A DNA stretch of 64,000 bases, from assembly GCF_000787835.1 (NCBI RefSeq), contig NZ_BBPP01000014.1, positions 1 to 64,000 of the forward strand, written 5' to 3'. The stretch comes from Streptacidiphilus melanogenes. GTDB taxonomy: Bacteria > Actinomycetota > Actinomycetes > Streptomycetales > Streptomycetaceae. Of the stretch, positions 25,138 to 33,552 are shown in pieces (the stretch's first letter is position 1; every line of letters begins with the position of its first letter). Both the position numbers and the translations under genes were made by a program. A model generated the notes under the pieces. That model had not been told where the DNA came from, did no database searches, and saw only the letters and a list, made by a program, of their open reading frames with translations.

Positions 25138-25791
25138 ATGGCCAGGCGCAAGCTCAGCAACCCGTTGGCGCTGGCGGTGCTCTCCATGTGCGCGGAGACC
25201 CCGCGCCACCCCTACGAGATGGCTCAGGTGCTGCGCCAGCGTGGCAAGCAGGCCAGCATCAAGATCAATTTCGGGTCGCTCTACACCGTGGTCCAGAACC
25301 TGGAGAAGCACGGCTTCATCGCGGCCGAGGGCACCGAGCGCGACGGCCGCAGGCCCGAGCGCACGGTCTACGGCATCACCGAGACCGGCCGCACCGAGAT
25401 GCGCGACTGGCTCTCGGAGCTGCTCAGCGTCCCGGTGAAGGAGTATCCGCAGTTCGAGGCCGGCCTCTCGCTGGCGGGCTCGCTCCCGCCGGACGAGGTC
25501 GAGGCGCTGCTGCGCAAGCGGCTCGCCGCGCTGGACGACGGCGTGTCGGTGCAGGCCGGGATTCTGGAGGAGTGCCGGGCCGTGCTGCCCGAGATCTTCC
25601 TGGTCGAGGCCGACTATGCGCTGACCATGCAGCGGGCCGAGGCCGAGTGGCTCCGCGGGCTGCTGCAGCGGATGGAGACGGACACCCTGACCGGCCTGGA
25701 CGGCTGGCGTGCCTATCACGCCACCGGCGCGGCGCCGCAGGAGTGGACGGACCTGGAGGAGCGTACGAGCGGGCTCCCACGGCCCGACTGA
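25138..25791 (+). CDS. PadR-family transcriptional regulator
   Basis: A 217-residue regulator. The N-terminal winged helix (about 1-85) reads NPLALAVLSMCAETPRHPYEMA, then FGSLYTVVQNLEKHGFI and RTVYGITETGR, the standard PadR pattern. The C-terminal half is a helical dimerisation domain. ATG 25138 follows CGGGAGGTG. It lies upstream of a DrrA-type ABC exporter in the same direction, separated by a hairpin, so it probably represses that exporter and itself; PadR proteins often answer to the compound being exported. Confidence 0.92.
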   Translation: MARRKLSNPLALAVLSMCAETPRHPYEMAQVLRQRGKQASIKINFGSLYTVVQNLEKHGFIAAEGTERDGRRPERTVYGITETGRTEMRDWLSELLSVPVKEYPQFEAGLSLAGSLPPDEVEALLRKRLAALDDGVSVQAGILEECRAVLPEIFLVEADYALTMQRAEAEWLRGLLQRMETDTLTGLDGWRAYHATGAAPQEWTDLEERTSGLPRPD

Positions 25792-25814
25792 CGCTCGGAC
25801 ACCACAAGATGAAA

Positions 25815-25847
25815 GCCCCCGCCCGGTGCGGCAACACCAGCGGGGGC
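25815..25847 (+). terminator. Hairpin after the PadR gene
   Basis: GCCCCCGC and GCGGGGGC pair with an inner GGTG/CACC stem. No T run follows. Confidence 0.6.
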
Positions 25848-25986
25848 CGGAACCTCGCGACCGGCCTGCGGCAACAGGATTCGGCGCTTACGAGGAACAC
25901 GCAGCTCCATCGTAGCTCCGGATCCCCCGTCGTAGATCGGCAGCGATCGATCGCACAGCCGTGACGACCGGAGGGAATCCCCCGTC

Positions 25987-27057
25987 ATGAACACCGAGAC
26001 CAGGACGACGCCGCTCGGCGTCGTCCCCGACCAGGGCGTCCCGGACGCCACCGACGCCGCCGTGCACGCGGTCGACCTGGTCAAGACCTACCACCCCAAG
26101 GGCCGCGGCAAGGCCCAGCCGGAGGGCGTGCGCGCGCTCGACGGGCTCAGCATCAGCGTCGAGCCGGGCAGCGTCTTCGGCCTGCTCGGCCCGAACGGCG
26201 CCGGGAAGTCCACCACCGTCAAGATCCTCACCACGCTCGCCGCCGCCGACTCCGGCAGCGCGACGGTGGCCGGGTACGACGTCGCCCGCGAGCCGGACAA
26301 GGTGCGCCGCGCCATCGGCGTCGTCGCCCAGCGCTCCGGCGCGGACCCGGTCGCGACCGGCCGGGACAACCTGCTGCTGCAGGGCCGCCTCTACGGCATG
26401 CGCGGCCCGCAGCTGACCCGCCGCGTGGACGAGCTGTTGGCGCGCTTCGACCTCGCCGACGCCGCCGGGCGGCAGGTGAAGACCTACTCCGGCGGCATGC
26501 TGCGCCGCCTGGACGTCGCCATCGGGCTGGTCCACCGCCCGCAGGTGCTCTTCCTCGACGAGCCGACCACGGGCCTGGACCCGGAGGCCCGCACCGCGAT
26601 GTGGGAGGAGATCGAGCGCCTGGCCGGGGCGGAGGGCCTGACCATCCTGCTCACCACGCACTACCTGGAGGAGGCGGACAAGCTCGCGGCCCGCCTCGCC
26701 ATCGTCGACCGCGGCCGCGTCGTGGTCCAGGGCACGCCCGACGAGCTGAAGGGCGAGCTGCGCGGCGACGCGCTGGCCGTCGAGCTGGCCGGCCCCGCCG
26801 CCGACGAGCTGCGCGTCATCGGCGCGCTCGGCTCCGTGGAGGGCGTCCGCGACATCACCCTGGCGGGCCGCCGTGTCGCGGCCCGGGCCGACGACGGTGC
26901 GGCCGCGGTCCCCGCGGTGCTCGCCGCACTGGACCGGATCGACCTGGGCGTCGCCGCCGTCACCGTATCCCGCCCGTCGCTGGACGACGTCTACCTCCGC
27001 TACGCGGGCCGCAGCTTCTCCTCGGCCGAGAGCACCCCGGAAGGAGCGCACCGATGA
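25987..27057 (+). CDS. DrrA-type ABC transporter ATP-binding protein
   Basis: A 356-residue ATPase of the daunorubicin-resistance (DrrA) exporter family. Walker A GPNGAGKST, Q-loop region RRAIGVVAQRSG, signature YSGGMLRRLD, Walker B VLFLDEPTTGLD and the switch His in LTTHYLEEA are present. The C-terminal 90 residues are the DrrA-type extension (VEGVRDITLAGRRVAARADD). It should power efflux of a drug or lipid with the permease that overlaps its end (ATGA). ATG 25987 follows GGAGGGA. The preceding 139 bases carry repeated CGTAG and GATCG words but no clear promoter. Confidence 0.93.
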   Translation: MNTETRTTPLGVVPDQGVPDATDAAVHAVDLVKTYHPKGRGKAQPEGVRALDGLSISVEPGSVFGLLGPNGAGKSTTVKILTTLAAADSGSATVAGYDVAREPDKVRRAIGVVAQRSGADPVATGRDNLLLQGRLYGMRGPQLTRRVDELLARFDLADAAGRQVKTYSGGMLRRLDVAIGLVHRPQVLFLDEPTTGLDPEARTAMWEEIERLAGAEGLTILLTTHYLEEADKLAARLAIVDRGRVVVQGTPDELKGELRGDALAVELAGPAADELRVIGALGSVEGVRDITLAGRRVAARADDGAAAVPAVLAALDRIDLGVAAVTVSRPSLDDVYLRYAGRSFSSAESTPEGAHR

Positions 27058-27833
27058 GCACCGCCGTCGTCAGCGACACCTGGTACATGACGCAGCGCCA
27101 GTTCATGGCCTTCCTGCGGCAGCCCGCGTATCTCATCATCACCCTCATCCAACCGGTGATCTGGCTCTTCCTCTTCGGGGCGCTGTTCCGCAGGGTCGTG
27201 GAGATTCCCGGCTTCGGCTCCGGCTCCTACCTGGACTACCTGGTGCCCGGCGTCATCGTGATGAGCGCCGTCTCCTCCAACATGTGGGCGGGCATGGGCA
27301 CCCTGGAGGAGATCGAGCGCGGCACGCTCAACCGCTTCCTCATCACGCCCGTGCGGCGCAGCGCGCTGATGAACGCCAACGTGGTGATGCAGGCGATGAC
27401 CACCGCCTTCCAGTCGGTGATCATCGTGCTGCTCGGCTGGATCGGCGGTGCGCACTACCCCGGCGGCGCGGCGGGTCTGATCGTGCTCATCGTCGCCTCC
27501 TCCGTGCTGGGCACGATCTTCGGCGCCTTCTCCAACGCGCTCGGCATGCTGGTGCGCGAACGGGAGTCGATCATCGGCATCAACACCTTCCTGCTGCTGC
27601 CGCTGACCTTCCTCTCCTCCGCGTTCATGGCCACCACGCTGATGCCGCACTGGATGCAGGTCGTGGCCCGGTTCAACCCGGTCAACTGGGCGCTGGAGGC
27701 GGGCCGCTCGGCGATGTCCGCGCACGCCGACTGGTGGTCGGTGCTCAGCCACGGCGGGTGGCTGGTGCTGCTCTCCGCCGCGGCGGTCTGGCTGTCGATG
27801 CGGACCTTCCGCAGCTACCAGAAGTCGGTCTGA
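27054..27833 (+). CDS. ABC-2-type exporter permease
   Basis: A 259-residue membrane protein with six helices: about 25-45 (LIITLIQPVIWLFLFGALF), 58-78, 108-132, 140-160, 172-192 and 230-248. ERGTLNRFLITPVRR is the usual cytoplasmic motif of DrrB-like permeases, and NPVNWALEAGR precedes the last helix. It pairs with the overlapping ATPase to make a homodimeric exporter. ATG 27054 overlaps the ATPase stop. The substrate is unknown. Confidence 0.92.
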   Translation: MSTAVVSDTWYMTQRQFMAFLRQPAYLIITLIQPVIWLFLFGALFRRVVEIPGFGSGSYLDYLVPGVIVMSAVSSNMWAGMGTLEEIERGTLNRFLITPVRRSALMNANVVMQAMTTAFQSVIIVLLGWIGGAHYPGGAAGLIVLIVASSVLGTIFGAFSNALGMLVRERESIIGINTFLLLPLTFLSSAFMATTLMPHWMQVVARFNPVNWALEAGRSAMSAHADWWSVLSHGGWLVLLSAAAVWLSMRTFRSYQKSV

Positions 27834-27870
27834 CCTCTCGCTGTGGCGGCGCGGGCGGCAGAATCGGGGT

Positions 27871-28485
27871 GTGTCCGACACCCGATCCGCCGCCCGCGCC
27901 CGCTACCACCACGGCGACCTCGCCAACGCGCTGAGCCGCGAAGCCGTCGCCCTCGCCCGCGAGGGCGGACCCGAGGCCGTCGTCCTGCGCGAGGCCGCAC
28001 GCCGCGCGGGCGTCTCCGCGGCGGCGGCCTACCGGCACTTCTCCTCCCACGAGGAGCTGCTGCTCGTGGCGAAGGAGCGCGGCCACGAACTCCTGGCCGA
28101 GTCACTGGAGGCGGCGATGCAGCCCGACGCCGGCCCGCGCGAGCGTCTGCGGGCCCTGGGCACGGCCTATGTCGGCTTCGCCGAGGCGGAACCGGGCCTC
28201 TTCCGCACCGCGTTCTGCCACGGCGCCCGCGAACTCGCGGTCGGCCCGGAGGACCTGGGGGAGTACCGCGCCTTCCGGATCGTCTCCGACGCCCTCGACG
28301 CCCTCCTCGCCGCCGGCCTCATGCCCGCCGCCCGCCGCCCGGGCGCGGAGTTCCCCGCCTGGGCCGCCCTCCACGGCCTCGCCCTGCTCACCATCGACGG
28401 CCCCCTGGCCGTCTGCGACCCCGCGACCCGTGCCGCCATGCTGGATGCGACGCTCGACCTGGTCGAGCGGGGGCTCACGAGCTGA
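27871..28485 (+). CDS. TetR-family regulator with WHG-type ligand domain
   Basis: A 204-residue repressor. The N-terminal helix-turn-helix reads GDLANALSREAVALAREGG, then LREAARRAGVSAAAAYRHFSSHEELL. The C-terminal domain with GLFRTAFCHG and FPAWAALHGLALLTIDGPL is the TetR_C_33/WHG type. GTG 27871 lies 37 bases after the permease stop with no hairpin between, so it may be read with the exporter as a second regulator. Its ligand is unknown. Confidence 0.9.
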   Translation: MSDTRSAARARYHHGDLANALSREAVALAREGGPEAVVLREAARRAGVSAAAAYRHFSSHEELLLVAKERGHELLAESLEAAMQPDAGPRERLRALGTAYVGFAEAEPGLFRTAFCHGARELAVGPEDLGEYRAFRIVSDALDALLAAGLMPAARRPGAEFPAWAALHGLALLTIDGPLAVCDPATRAAMLDATLDLVERGLTS

Positions 28486-28705
28486 GACTCCCGGGGCGGG
28501 TGCGCTCCGAGGCCCGCCATCAGGGGCCTCCCCGAGCTCGGCGGGTGCCGCGGAGCGGCGACCCCGAACGGACCGAGCGCGCCTTCGACGCCACCCTGCA
28601 GGCCCTGGGCTCCGCCCCGGACGGGGAAGGCGCCCCGGTCGGAGAGCGTCTCGCGGCCCGATCCCGGACTTCCCGCCAGTAGGGCCGAGGCGTGCTTCCG
28701 TCAGG
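28486..28705. other. Intergenic gap with a hairpin
   Basis: This 220-base gap between the convergent TetR and serpin genes contains GAGGCCC/GGGCCTC (28509-28515 and 28524-28530), a plausible terminator. A plus-strand frame through 28555-28682 has good codon use but no start and no family I know; it may be a remnant. Confidence 0.4.
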
Positions 28706-29932
28706 TCAGTCGGGCGAAGTGAAGGCCCGGCCGTAGCCGTCGAAGTCCCGGGCGGTGCCGGCCCAGCCGGCCGCCAGGACGAGGCGGGAGGTGCGGTGCA
28801 CGGCGAGGAAGCCGTGCGGGCGGTCGAAGGTGACGTCGACCTGCTTCACCCGGTGGACCGGGCGCGGAGACAGGCCCACTGCCACGGCCCCGACAGCGGT
28901 GACCGCGGCAGCCTCGAAGCCCGTCGCGGTGAACCTGGTCGTCGCCGACTGCCGGGCCGAGCCGACGGCGAGGGGTTCGCCGCGGCCGATGCCCGAGAAG
29001 TGGCTGCGGGTGCCGTCGGCGGCGCTGGTCAGCCCGAACGGGGCCCTGTGCGCGAGCAGGTCGTGGTCGTTGCGGATGTCGAAGGGCACCACGGTGGCCA
29101 TGAGGTTCGGCTCACGGTCCAGGCTGCGCTCGTACGAGACCACGAGTCCGGGTCCGACCTCGCCCAGCGGGAGGACGTCCGCGCCCAGGCGGGCGCGCGG
29201 CCGGGCCAGGACGTCCAGACCGGCCCGGAGCACCGAGGCGGGTGCGGCATCCGCCTCACCCAGCAGCAGGTGGACGTCGATCCCGCCGACGCCGAGCACG
29301 CGCAGCTCGGTGACGGGGCCGTCCGGGGTCTGCAGCACGGCCGCGCGGTCGAGGAGGCTCGTGCTGCGCAGCAGCGCCGCCACGTCCTTGCCGGCCCAGG
29401 GGCCGTGTTCCACGACATGGGAGGCGTCCCAGAACGGCTGGAGCCAGCGCGTGCGGGCCAGCAGGCCGCTGACCAGCGCCAGCGGGGTGTCCTCGGCCAC
29501 GCGGATCGGCAGCTGCGGGATCCGGCCGTCGGTCGACCGCTTCGCCCAGGCGTCGAGCCGGGGCTGGTCCACGGCCGGGTCGCCGGAGAGCCGGCCGAGC
29601 GTGTGCTCCGGCAACGTGAGCGCCCAGCCGGGCTCGAGTTCGAGCCGCTCGCGGATCCAGACGCCCAACGCGGCCGAGACTCCGGGCAGCCGCCGCAGCG
29701 AGGCGAGCAGGTCGCGCGCTCCCGCCATCGCGTCCCCGGCCCGGAGGCCGACCGCCTGCTCCAGCTCCTCCCGCGCCGCCCCGTCCGCGCCCGCGGCGAG
29801 TGTCGCGAGCAGCGGCCAGACGCCGACGGGGGAGAAGACCGTGTCCGTCGTGGCCGCCTCGACGGGCAGCAGGGCATCGGCCCATCGTCCCGCCAGCGCG
29901 TTGACCGCGCGGACCACCGCTGCCCATGCCAT
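28706..29932 (-). CDS. Bacterial serpin-family protein
   Basis: A 408-residue protein with the order of serpin motifs: FSPVGVWPLLATLAAGADG (helix region after strand 6B), STDGRIPQLP, ALVSGLLARTRWLQPF (shutter/strand 3A), the hinge-like TRFTATGFEAAAVTAVG, and DVTFDRPHGFLAVHRTSR near the end. A real inhibitor carries small residues in the hinge, which this has (EAAAVTAVG), so inhibition of a serine or cysteine protease is possible. No signal peptide is seen, so it would act inside the cell. ATG 29932 has GAGGGGG about twelve bases upstream. It stands alone. Divergence from well-known serpins is large. Confidence 0.75.
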   Translation of the reverse strand: MAWAAVVRAVNALAGRWADALLPVEAATTDTVFSPVGVWPLLATLAAGADGAAREELEQAVGLRAGDAMAGARDLLASLRRLPGVSAALGVWIRERLELEPGWALTLPEHTLGRLSGDPAVDQPRLDAWAKRSTDGRIPQLPIRVAEDTPLALVSGLLARTRWLQPFWDASHVVEHGPWAGKDVAALLRSTSLLDRAAVLQTPDGPVTELRVLGVGGIDVHLLLGEADAAPASVLRAGLDVLARPRARLGADVLPLGEVGPGLVVSYERSLDREPNLMATVVPFDIRNDHDLLAHRAPFGLTSAADGTRSHFSGIGRGEPLAVGSARQSATTRFTATGFEAAAVTAVGAVAVGLSPRPVHRVKQVDVTFDRPHGFLAVHRTSRLVLAAGWAGTARDFDGYGRAFTSPD

Positions 29933-30002
29933 CCGGACACCCGCCCCCTCTGCCGTGACCGGCCGAGACTACGGGGAGGAGGCCGGTGCGGGACAACCGA
30001 TT

Positions 30003-31235
30003 TCAGGCGCGGGGCTGCCGACGCACCAGCCCCGCATACGTCAGCACCCCGCCCACGGCGAAGGAGCAGGCGACCACGGCCATCGGCAGCGCCGTGCCGC
30101 TGCCGCCCAGGCCGACGAGAGGGGCCGCGAGGCCGCCCGCGCCGTACTGGAGCAGGCCGACAAGGGCGCTGGCGGCGCCGCGGCGGCCGGTGCGGCCGTC
30201 CATGGCGCGGGCGGTGCCGTTGGGGCCGATCAGGCCGATGCTGGAGACCAGGACGAAGAGGCCGGCCAGCACGCCCGGCAGGCCCCAGCCGAAGTGGACG
30301 GAGGCGAGCAGGAGCAGCCCGCCCGTCGCGCTGAGGGCGAGGCCCGTCCGCAGCAGGGACTCGACCGGGAAGCGCCGCAGCAGCACGGTGTTCAGCTGGC
30401 CCAGCGCCACGATGCCCAGCGCGTTGGCGCCGAAGACGAGCGAGAAGGTCTGTGCGCTCAGCCCGTAGACGCTCTGCAGCACGAACGAGGATCCGGAGAT
30501 GTACGCGAACATCGCCGCGAGCGCGAAGCCGCCGCTCAGCGCGTAGCCGACGAACGCGCGGTCGCGCAGCAGCGCGCCCATGCCGCGCAGGGTGTCGGGG
30601 AGGCCGCCGGGGCGGCGTTCCGCCGCAGGGAGGGTCTCGCGCAGCCCGAGGGCTGCGGCGGCCAGCAGCGCGCAGCCGATGAGGGAGAGGGCGACGAAGA
30701 CGCCGCGCCAGTCGGTGATCCGCAGCAACTGGCCGCCGAAGAGCGGCGCGAGGATCGGGGCGGCGCCGTTGACGAGCATGAGCAGGGAGAAGAAGCGCGC
30801 TGCGGCGACGCCCTCGAACAGGTCGGCGACGATCGCCCGCGATATGACGATCCCGGCGCCGCCGGCGAGGCCCTGCACCAGCCGCAGCGCGGTCAGCGCC
30901 TCGATCGAGGGTGAGAGCGCGCACAGCACCGACGCGAAGGCGTAGGCGCCGAGCCCGACGAGCAGCGGGCGGCGACGTCCCCACCGGTCCGCGAGCGGAC
31001 CCGAGAGCAACTGGCCGAGCGAGAGCCCGACAAGACAGCTCGTCAGGGTCAACTGCGCGGCGGAGTCCGAGACGTGGAAGTCACCGGCGAGCTGCGGCAG
31101 ACCGGGGAGGTACATGTCCAGGCAGAGCGGGCCGAAGGCGGAGAGCGCGCCGAGGATCAGGACCAGGCGGAGCCGGTTCTGGTGGCTCGTGCGGTCGGCT
31201 GTGTCGGTTCTCTGGGCAACGGTTGCGGAGTCCAC
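30003..31235 (-). CDS. Bcr/CflA-family MFS drug exporter
   Basis: A 410-residue, 12-helix transporter. LGALSAFGPLCLDMYLPGLP and QLLSGPLADRWGRRRPLLVG are the helix 1 and loop 2-3 signatures of the Bcr/CflA (DHA1) family, which exports bicyclomycin, chloramphenicol and similar drugs by proton antiport. RLVQGLAGGAGIVISRAIVADL is the helix 5 drug-antiporter motif. GTG 31235 follows GAGGAA. The promoter region carries a perfect 18-bp palindrome, so expression is probably controlled by a repressor. Confidence 0.92.
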   Translation of the reverse strand: MDSATVAQRTDTADRTSHQNRLRLVLILGALSAFGPLCLDMYLPGLPQLAGDFHVSDSAAQLTLTSCLVGLSLGQLLSGPLADRWGRRRPLLVGLGAYAFASVLCALSPSIEALTALRLVQGLAGGAGIVISRAIVADLFEGVAAARFFSLLMLVNGAAPILAPLFGGQLLRITDWRGVFVALSLIGCALLAAAALGLRETLPAAERRPGGLPDTLRGMGALLRDRAFVGYALSGGFALAAMFAYISGSSFVLQSVYGLSAQTFSLVFGANALGIVALGQLNTVLLRRFPVESLLRTGLALSATGGLLLLASVHFGWGLPGVLAGLFVLVSSIGLIGPNGTARAMDGRTGRRGAASALVGLLQYGAGGLAAPLVGLGGSGTALPMAVVACSFAVGGVLTYAGLVRRQPRA

Positions 31236-31277
31236 GGCGGTCGGTTCCTCGGGATCGGGCGGGCGGCAGCCTCACGA

Positions 31278-31295
31278 TACCTTCCCGGGAAGGTA
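31278..31295 (-). promoter_or_regulatory. Operator palindrome of the Bcr/CflA exporter gene
   Basis: TACCTTCCCGGGAAGGTA is a perfect 18-bp palindrome. On the minus strand it lies just upstream of and touching TATCGT (31279-31274), a fair -10 box, so a bound repressor would block the promoter. Its core CCTTCC-NN-GGAAGG also occurs at 39768. Confidence 0.65.
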
Positions 31296-31339
31296 GTCAG
31301 TGCACGTGTCGATGGGGCTTCGCGCGTAGATCACGAATA

Positions 31340-31368
31340 GGTAACGAGTCTGGTCCAAACAGTAGGCT
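31340..31368 (+). promoter_or_regulatory. Conserved promoter block of phospholipase C gene 1
   Basis: GGTAACGAGTCTGGTCCAA (31340-31358) is identical to the block upstream of the second phospholipase gene, at nearly the same distance from the start (102 bases). TAGGCT at 31363-31368 is a likely -10 box. Confidence 0.6.
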
Positions 31369-31460
31369 CCGCTTCATGTCCCTGCCACCTTGGACCGGGA
31401 TCCGCGTCATCTGCGGGCCCGATAGTCCCCAGGTCGAACTCTCGAGCTCCGGAGGACCCA

Positions 31461-33521
31461 GTGGCGCCTGTCACCCGCCGTACCTTCCTCGGATCCGCCG
31501 CCGCTCTCGGCGCGGCTCTGGGTCTGGAAGCCATGCCCGGTTCCACGCCGCGCGCCGCCGCGGCCACCACGGGCACGATCACGGACGTCAAGCACGTCGT
31601 CGTGCTGATGCAGGAGAACCGCAGCTTCGACCACTACTTCGGCACGCTGAAGGGCGTGCGCGGTTTCGGTGACCGCGCCACCGTCCAGCTGTCCGGCGGC
31701 TACAGCGTCTTCGACCAGCCGAACGGCAGCGGCCGCCAGTACCCCTGGCAGATGAGCACCACCGCCCCGGCCGCCGGGAAGACCGCCGAGCAGATCGCCC
31801 AGTGCGACGGCTCGCTCGACCACTCCTGGTCGACGCAGCACTCCGCCTGGAACGGCGGCAAGATGGACTCCTGGGTCTCCGCCAAGGGCACCGTCCGCAC
31901 GATGGGCTACCTGAACCGCTCGGACGTCCCCTTCCACTACGCGCTGGCCGACGCGTACACGATCTGCGACGCGTACCACTGCTCGATCCTGTCCGCGACC
32001 GGCCCCAACCGCACCTACCTGTGGTCGGGTTGGATCGACCCGGCGGGCACCGCGGGCGGCCCGGCCTACGACGGCGGCGACGAGTCCGGCCTCAAGTGGC
32101 AGACCTACGCCGAGGCCCTGCAGAACGCGGGCGTCAGCTGGAAGGTCTACCAGAACGCCGCCGACAACTACGGTGACAACGCCCTCGCGTACTTCAACCA
32201 GTTCTCCGGCGCCTCGACCTCCAGCCCGCTCTACCAGAAGGGCATGGCCTCCGTCCCGGCCAAGACGGGCTCGACGCCCGACGACATCGCGGCCGCCATC
32301 GCGGCCGACGCCGCCGCCGGCACGCTGCCGCAGGTGAGCTGGGTCGTGGCCAACCAGGCCTTCTCCGAGCACCCCGACTGCCCGCCGAACGACGGCGCGC
32401 ACTTCCTCAACCTGGTCATCCAGGCCCTCGCCGCCACGCCGGACGTCTTCAACTCCACCGTCCTGTTCATCAACTACGACGAGAACGACGGCTTCTTCGA
32501 CCACGTCCCGCCGCCGGCCGCGCCCTCCGGCACCGCCTCGGAGTTCTACTCCGGCACCAACATCGGCCTCGGCTTCCGCGTCCCGATGATCATCGTCTCG
32601 CCGTGGTCCCGCGGCGGCTGGGTCGACTCCCAGGTCTACGACCACACCTCGGTCATCCGCTTCCTGGAGACCTGGACCGCGGCGCTGGGCACCCCCGCGA
32701 ACTGCGGCAATATCTCCGCCTGGCGCCGCCAGGTCTGCGGCGACCTCACCGGCGCCTTCGACTTCGCCAACCCCGTCTACGGTGCGCCGACCCTGCCGAG
32801 CACCAGCGCGGTCTTCGGCCAGGCCAACTGCGACCCGCTGCCCAACCCCAGCCCGACCACCAACGCGCTGCCCGCGCAGGAGGCCGGCACCCGCCCGGCC
32901 CGCGCCCTGCCCTACCAGCCCAACGCCTGGGTGGACCACCTCGAGTTCGACTCCGGCGGCAAGACGCTGGTGTGGATCCGGATGGCCAACCAGGGCGCGC
33001 AGGCCACCTCCTACGCCCACTACTCGATCTACGCCAACGCCTACCGCAGCGGCGGCCCGTGGCAGTACACCGTCGCGCCCTACAGCAACGGCACCGACGG
33101 CACCACCATGGACTACTTCAACGTCGGCACCAGCTACGGCAACGGCAAGTACGACCTCACCTGCGTCGGCCCGAACCGCTTCCTGCGCCGGTTCACCGGC
33201 AACACCACCGCGGCCGGCAAGACCTGCGAGGCGACCACCAGCTACGCCGCCGCGCCCGACACCGGCAAGGAGGCGCTCTGGGTGCACATGACCAACACCG
33301 GCACCAGCACGGTCACGTTCACCATCACCTCCACCAACTACCGCACTGACGGCCCGTGGACGTACCAGGTCGCGGCTGGCCAGACGGTCTCGGACTACTT
33401 CAACGCCGTGGCCTACCAGAACGGCTGGTACGACTTCACCGTCACCGTCAGCTCCGACTCCAGCTGGAGCCGTCGCGTCACCGGCCACATCGAGACCGGC
33501 GCGGCGAGCGTCAGCGGCTGA
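31461..33521 (+). CDS. Phosphocholine-type phospholipase C, Tat-exported (copy 1)
   Basis: A 686-residue secreted phospholipase C of the acid-phosphatase-like PlcH/PlcN superfamily. The Tat signal RRTFLGSAAALGAALG is followed by TDVKHVVVLMQENRSFDHYFG with the catalytic-centre Glu-Asn and His. NYDENDGFFDHVPPP and PMIIVSPWSRGGWVDSQVYD are further metal/phosphate-site motifs. Two C-terminal beta domains of about 85 residues (from about 495 and 595) are typical bacterial PLC C-terminal repeats. It should hydrolyse phosphatidylcholine or related lipids and release phosphorylated head groups. GTG 31461 follows CCGGAGG. It has a near-twin at 35699-37759. Confidence 0.93.
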   Translation: MAPVTRRTFLGSAAALGAALGLEAMPGSTPRAAAATTGTITDVKHVVVLMQENRSFDHYFGTLKGVRGFGDRATVQLSGGYSVFDQPNGSGRQYPWQMSTTAPAAGKTAEQIAQCDGSLDHSWSTQHSAWNGGKMDSWVSAKGTVRTMGYLNRSDVPFHYALADAYTICDAYHCSILSATGPNRTYLWSGWIDPAGTAGGPAYDGGDESGLKWQTYAEALQNAGVSWKVYQNAADNYGDNALAYFNQFSGASTSSPLYQKGMASVPAKTGSTPDDIAAAIAADAAAGTLPQVSWVVANQAFSEHPDCPPNDGAHFLNLVIQALAATPDVFNSTVLFINYDENDGFFDHVPPPAAPSGTASEFYSGTNIGLGFRVPMIIVSPWSRGGWVDSQVYDHTSVIRFLETWTAALGTPANCGNISAWRRQVCGDLTGAFDFANPVYGAPTLPSTSAVFGQANCDPLPNPSPTTNALPAQEAGTRPARALPYQPNAWVDHLEFDSGGKTLVWIRMANQGAQATSYAHYSIYANAYRSGGPWQYTVAPYSNGTDGTTMDYFNVGTSYGNGKYDLTCVGPNRFLRRFTGNTTAAGKTCEATTSYAAAPDTGKEALWVHMTNTGTSTVTFTITSTNYRTDGPWTYQVAAGQTVSDYFNAVAYQNGWYDFTVTVSSDSSWSRRVTGHIETGAASVSG

Positions 33522-33552
33522 CGCGGCGGTCGGTCCCGCGGCGGTAGGGGGC

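Noticed and set aside
27843..28682. A 279-codon plus-strand frame across and beyond the TetR gene
   Set aside because: Mostly a shadow of the TetR gene in another frame; only the last 40 codons could be coding, and they lack a start.
31299..31320. TAGTCAGTG between the exporter and phospholipase genes as a damage-type promoter
   Set aside because: There is no TANNNT box eight bases downstream.
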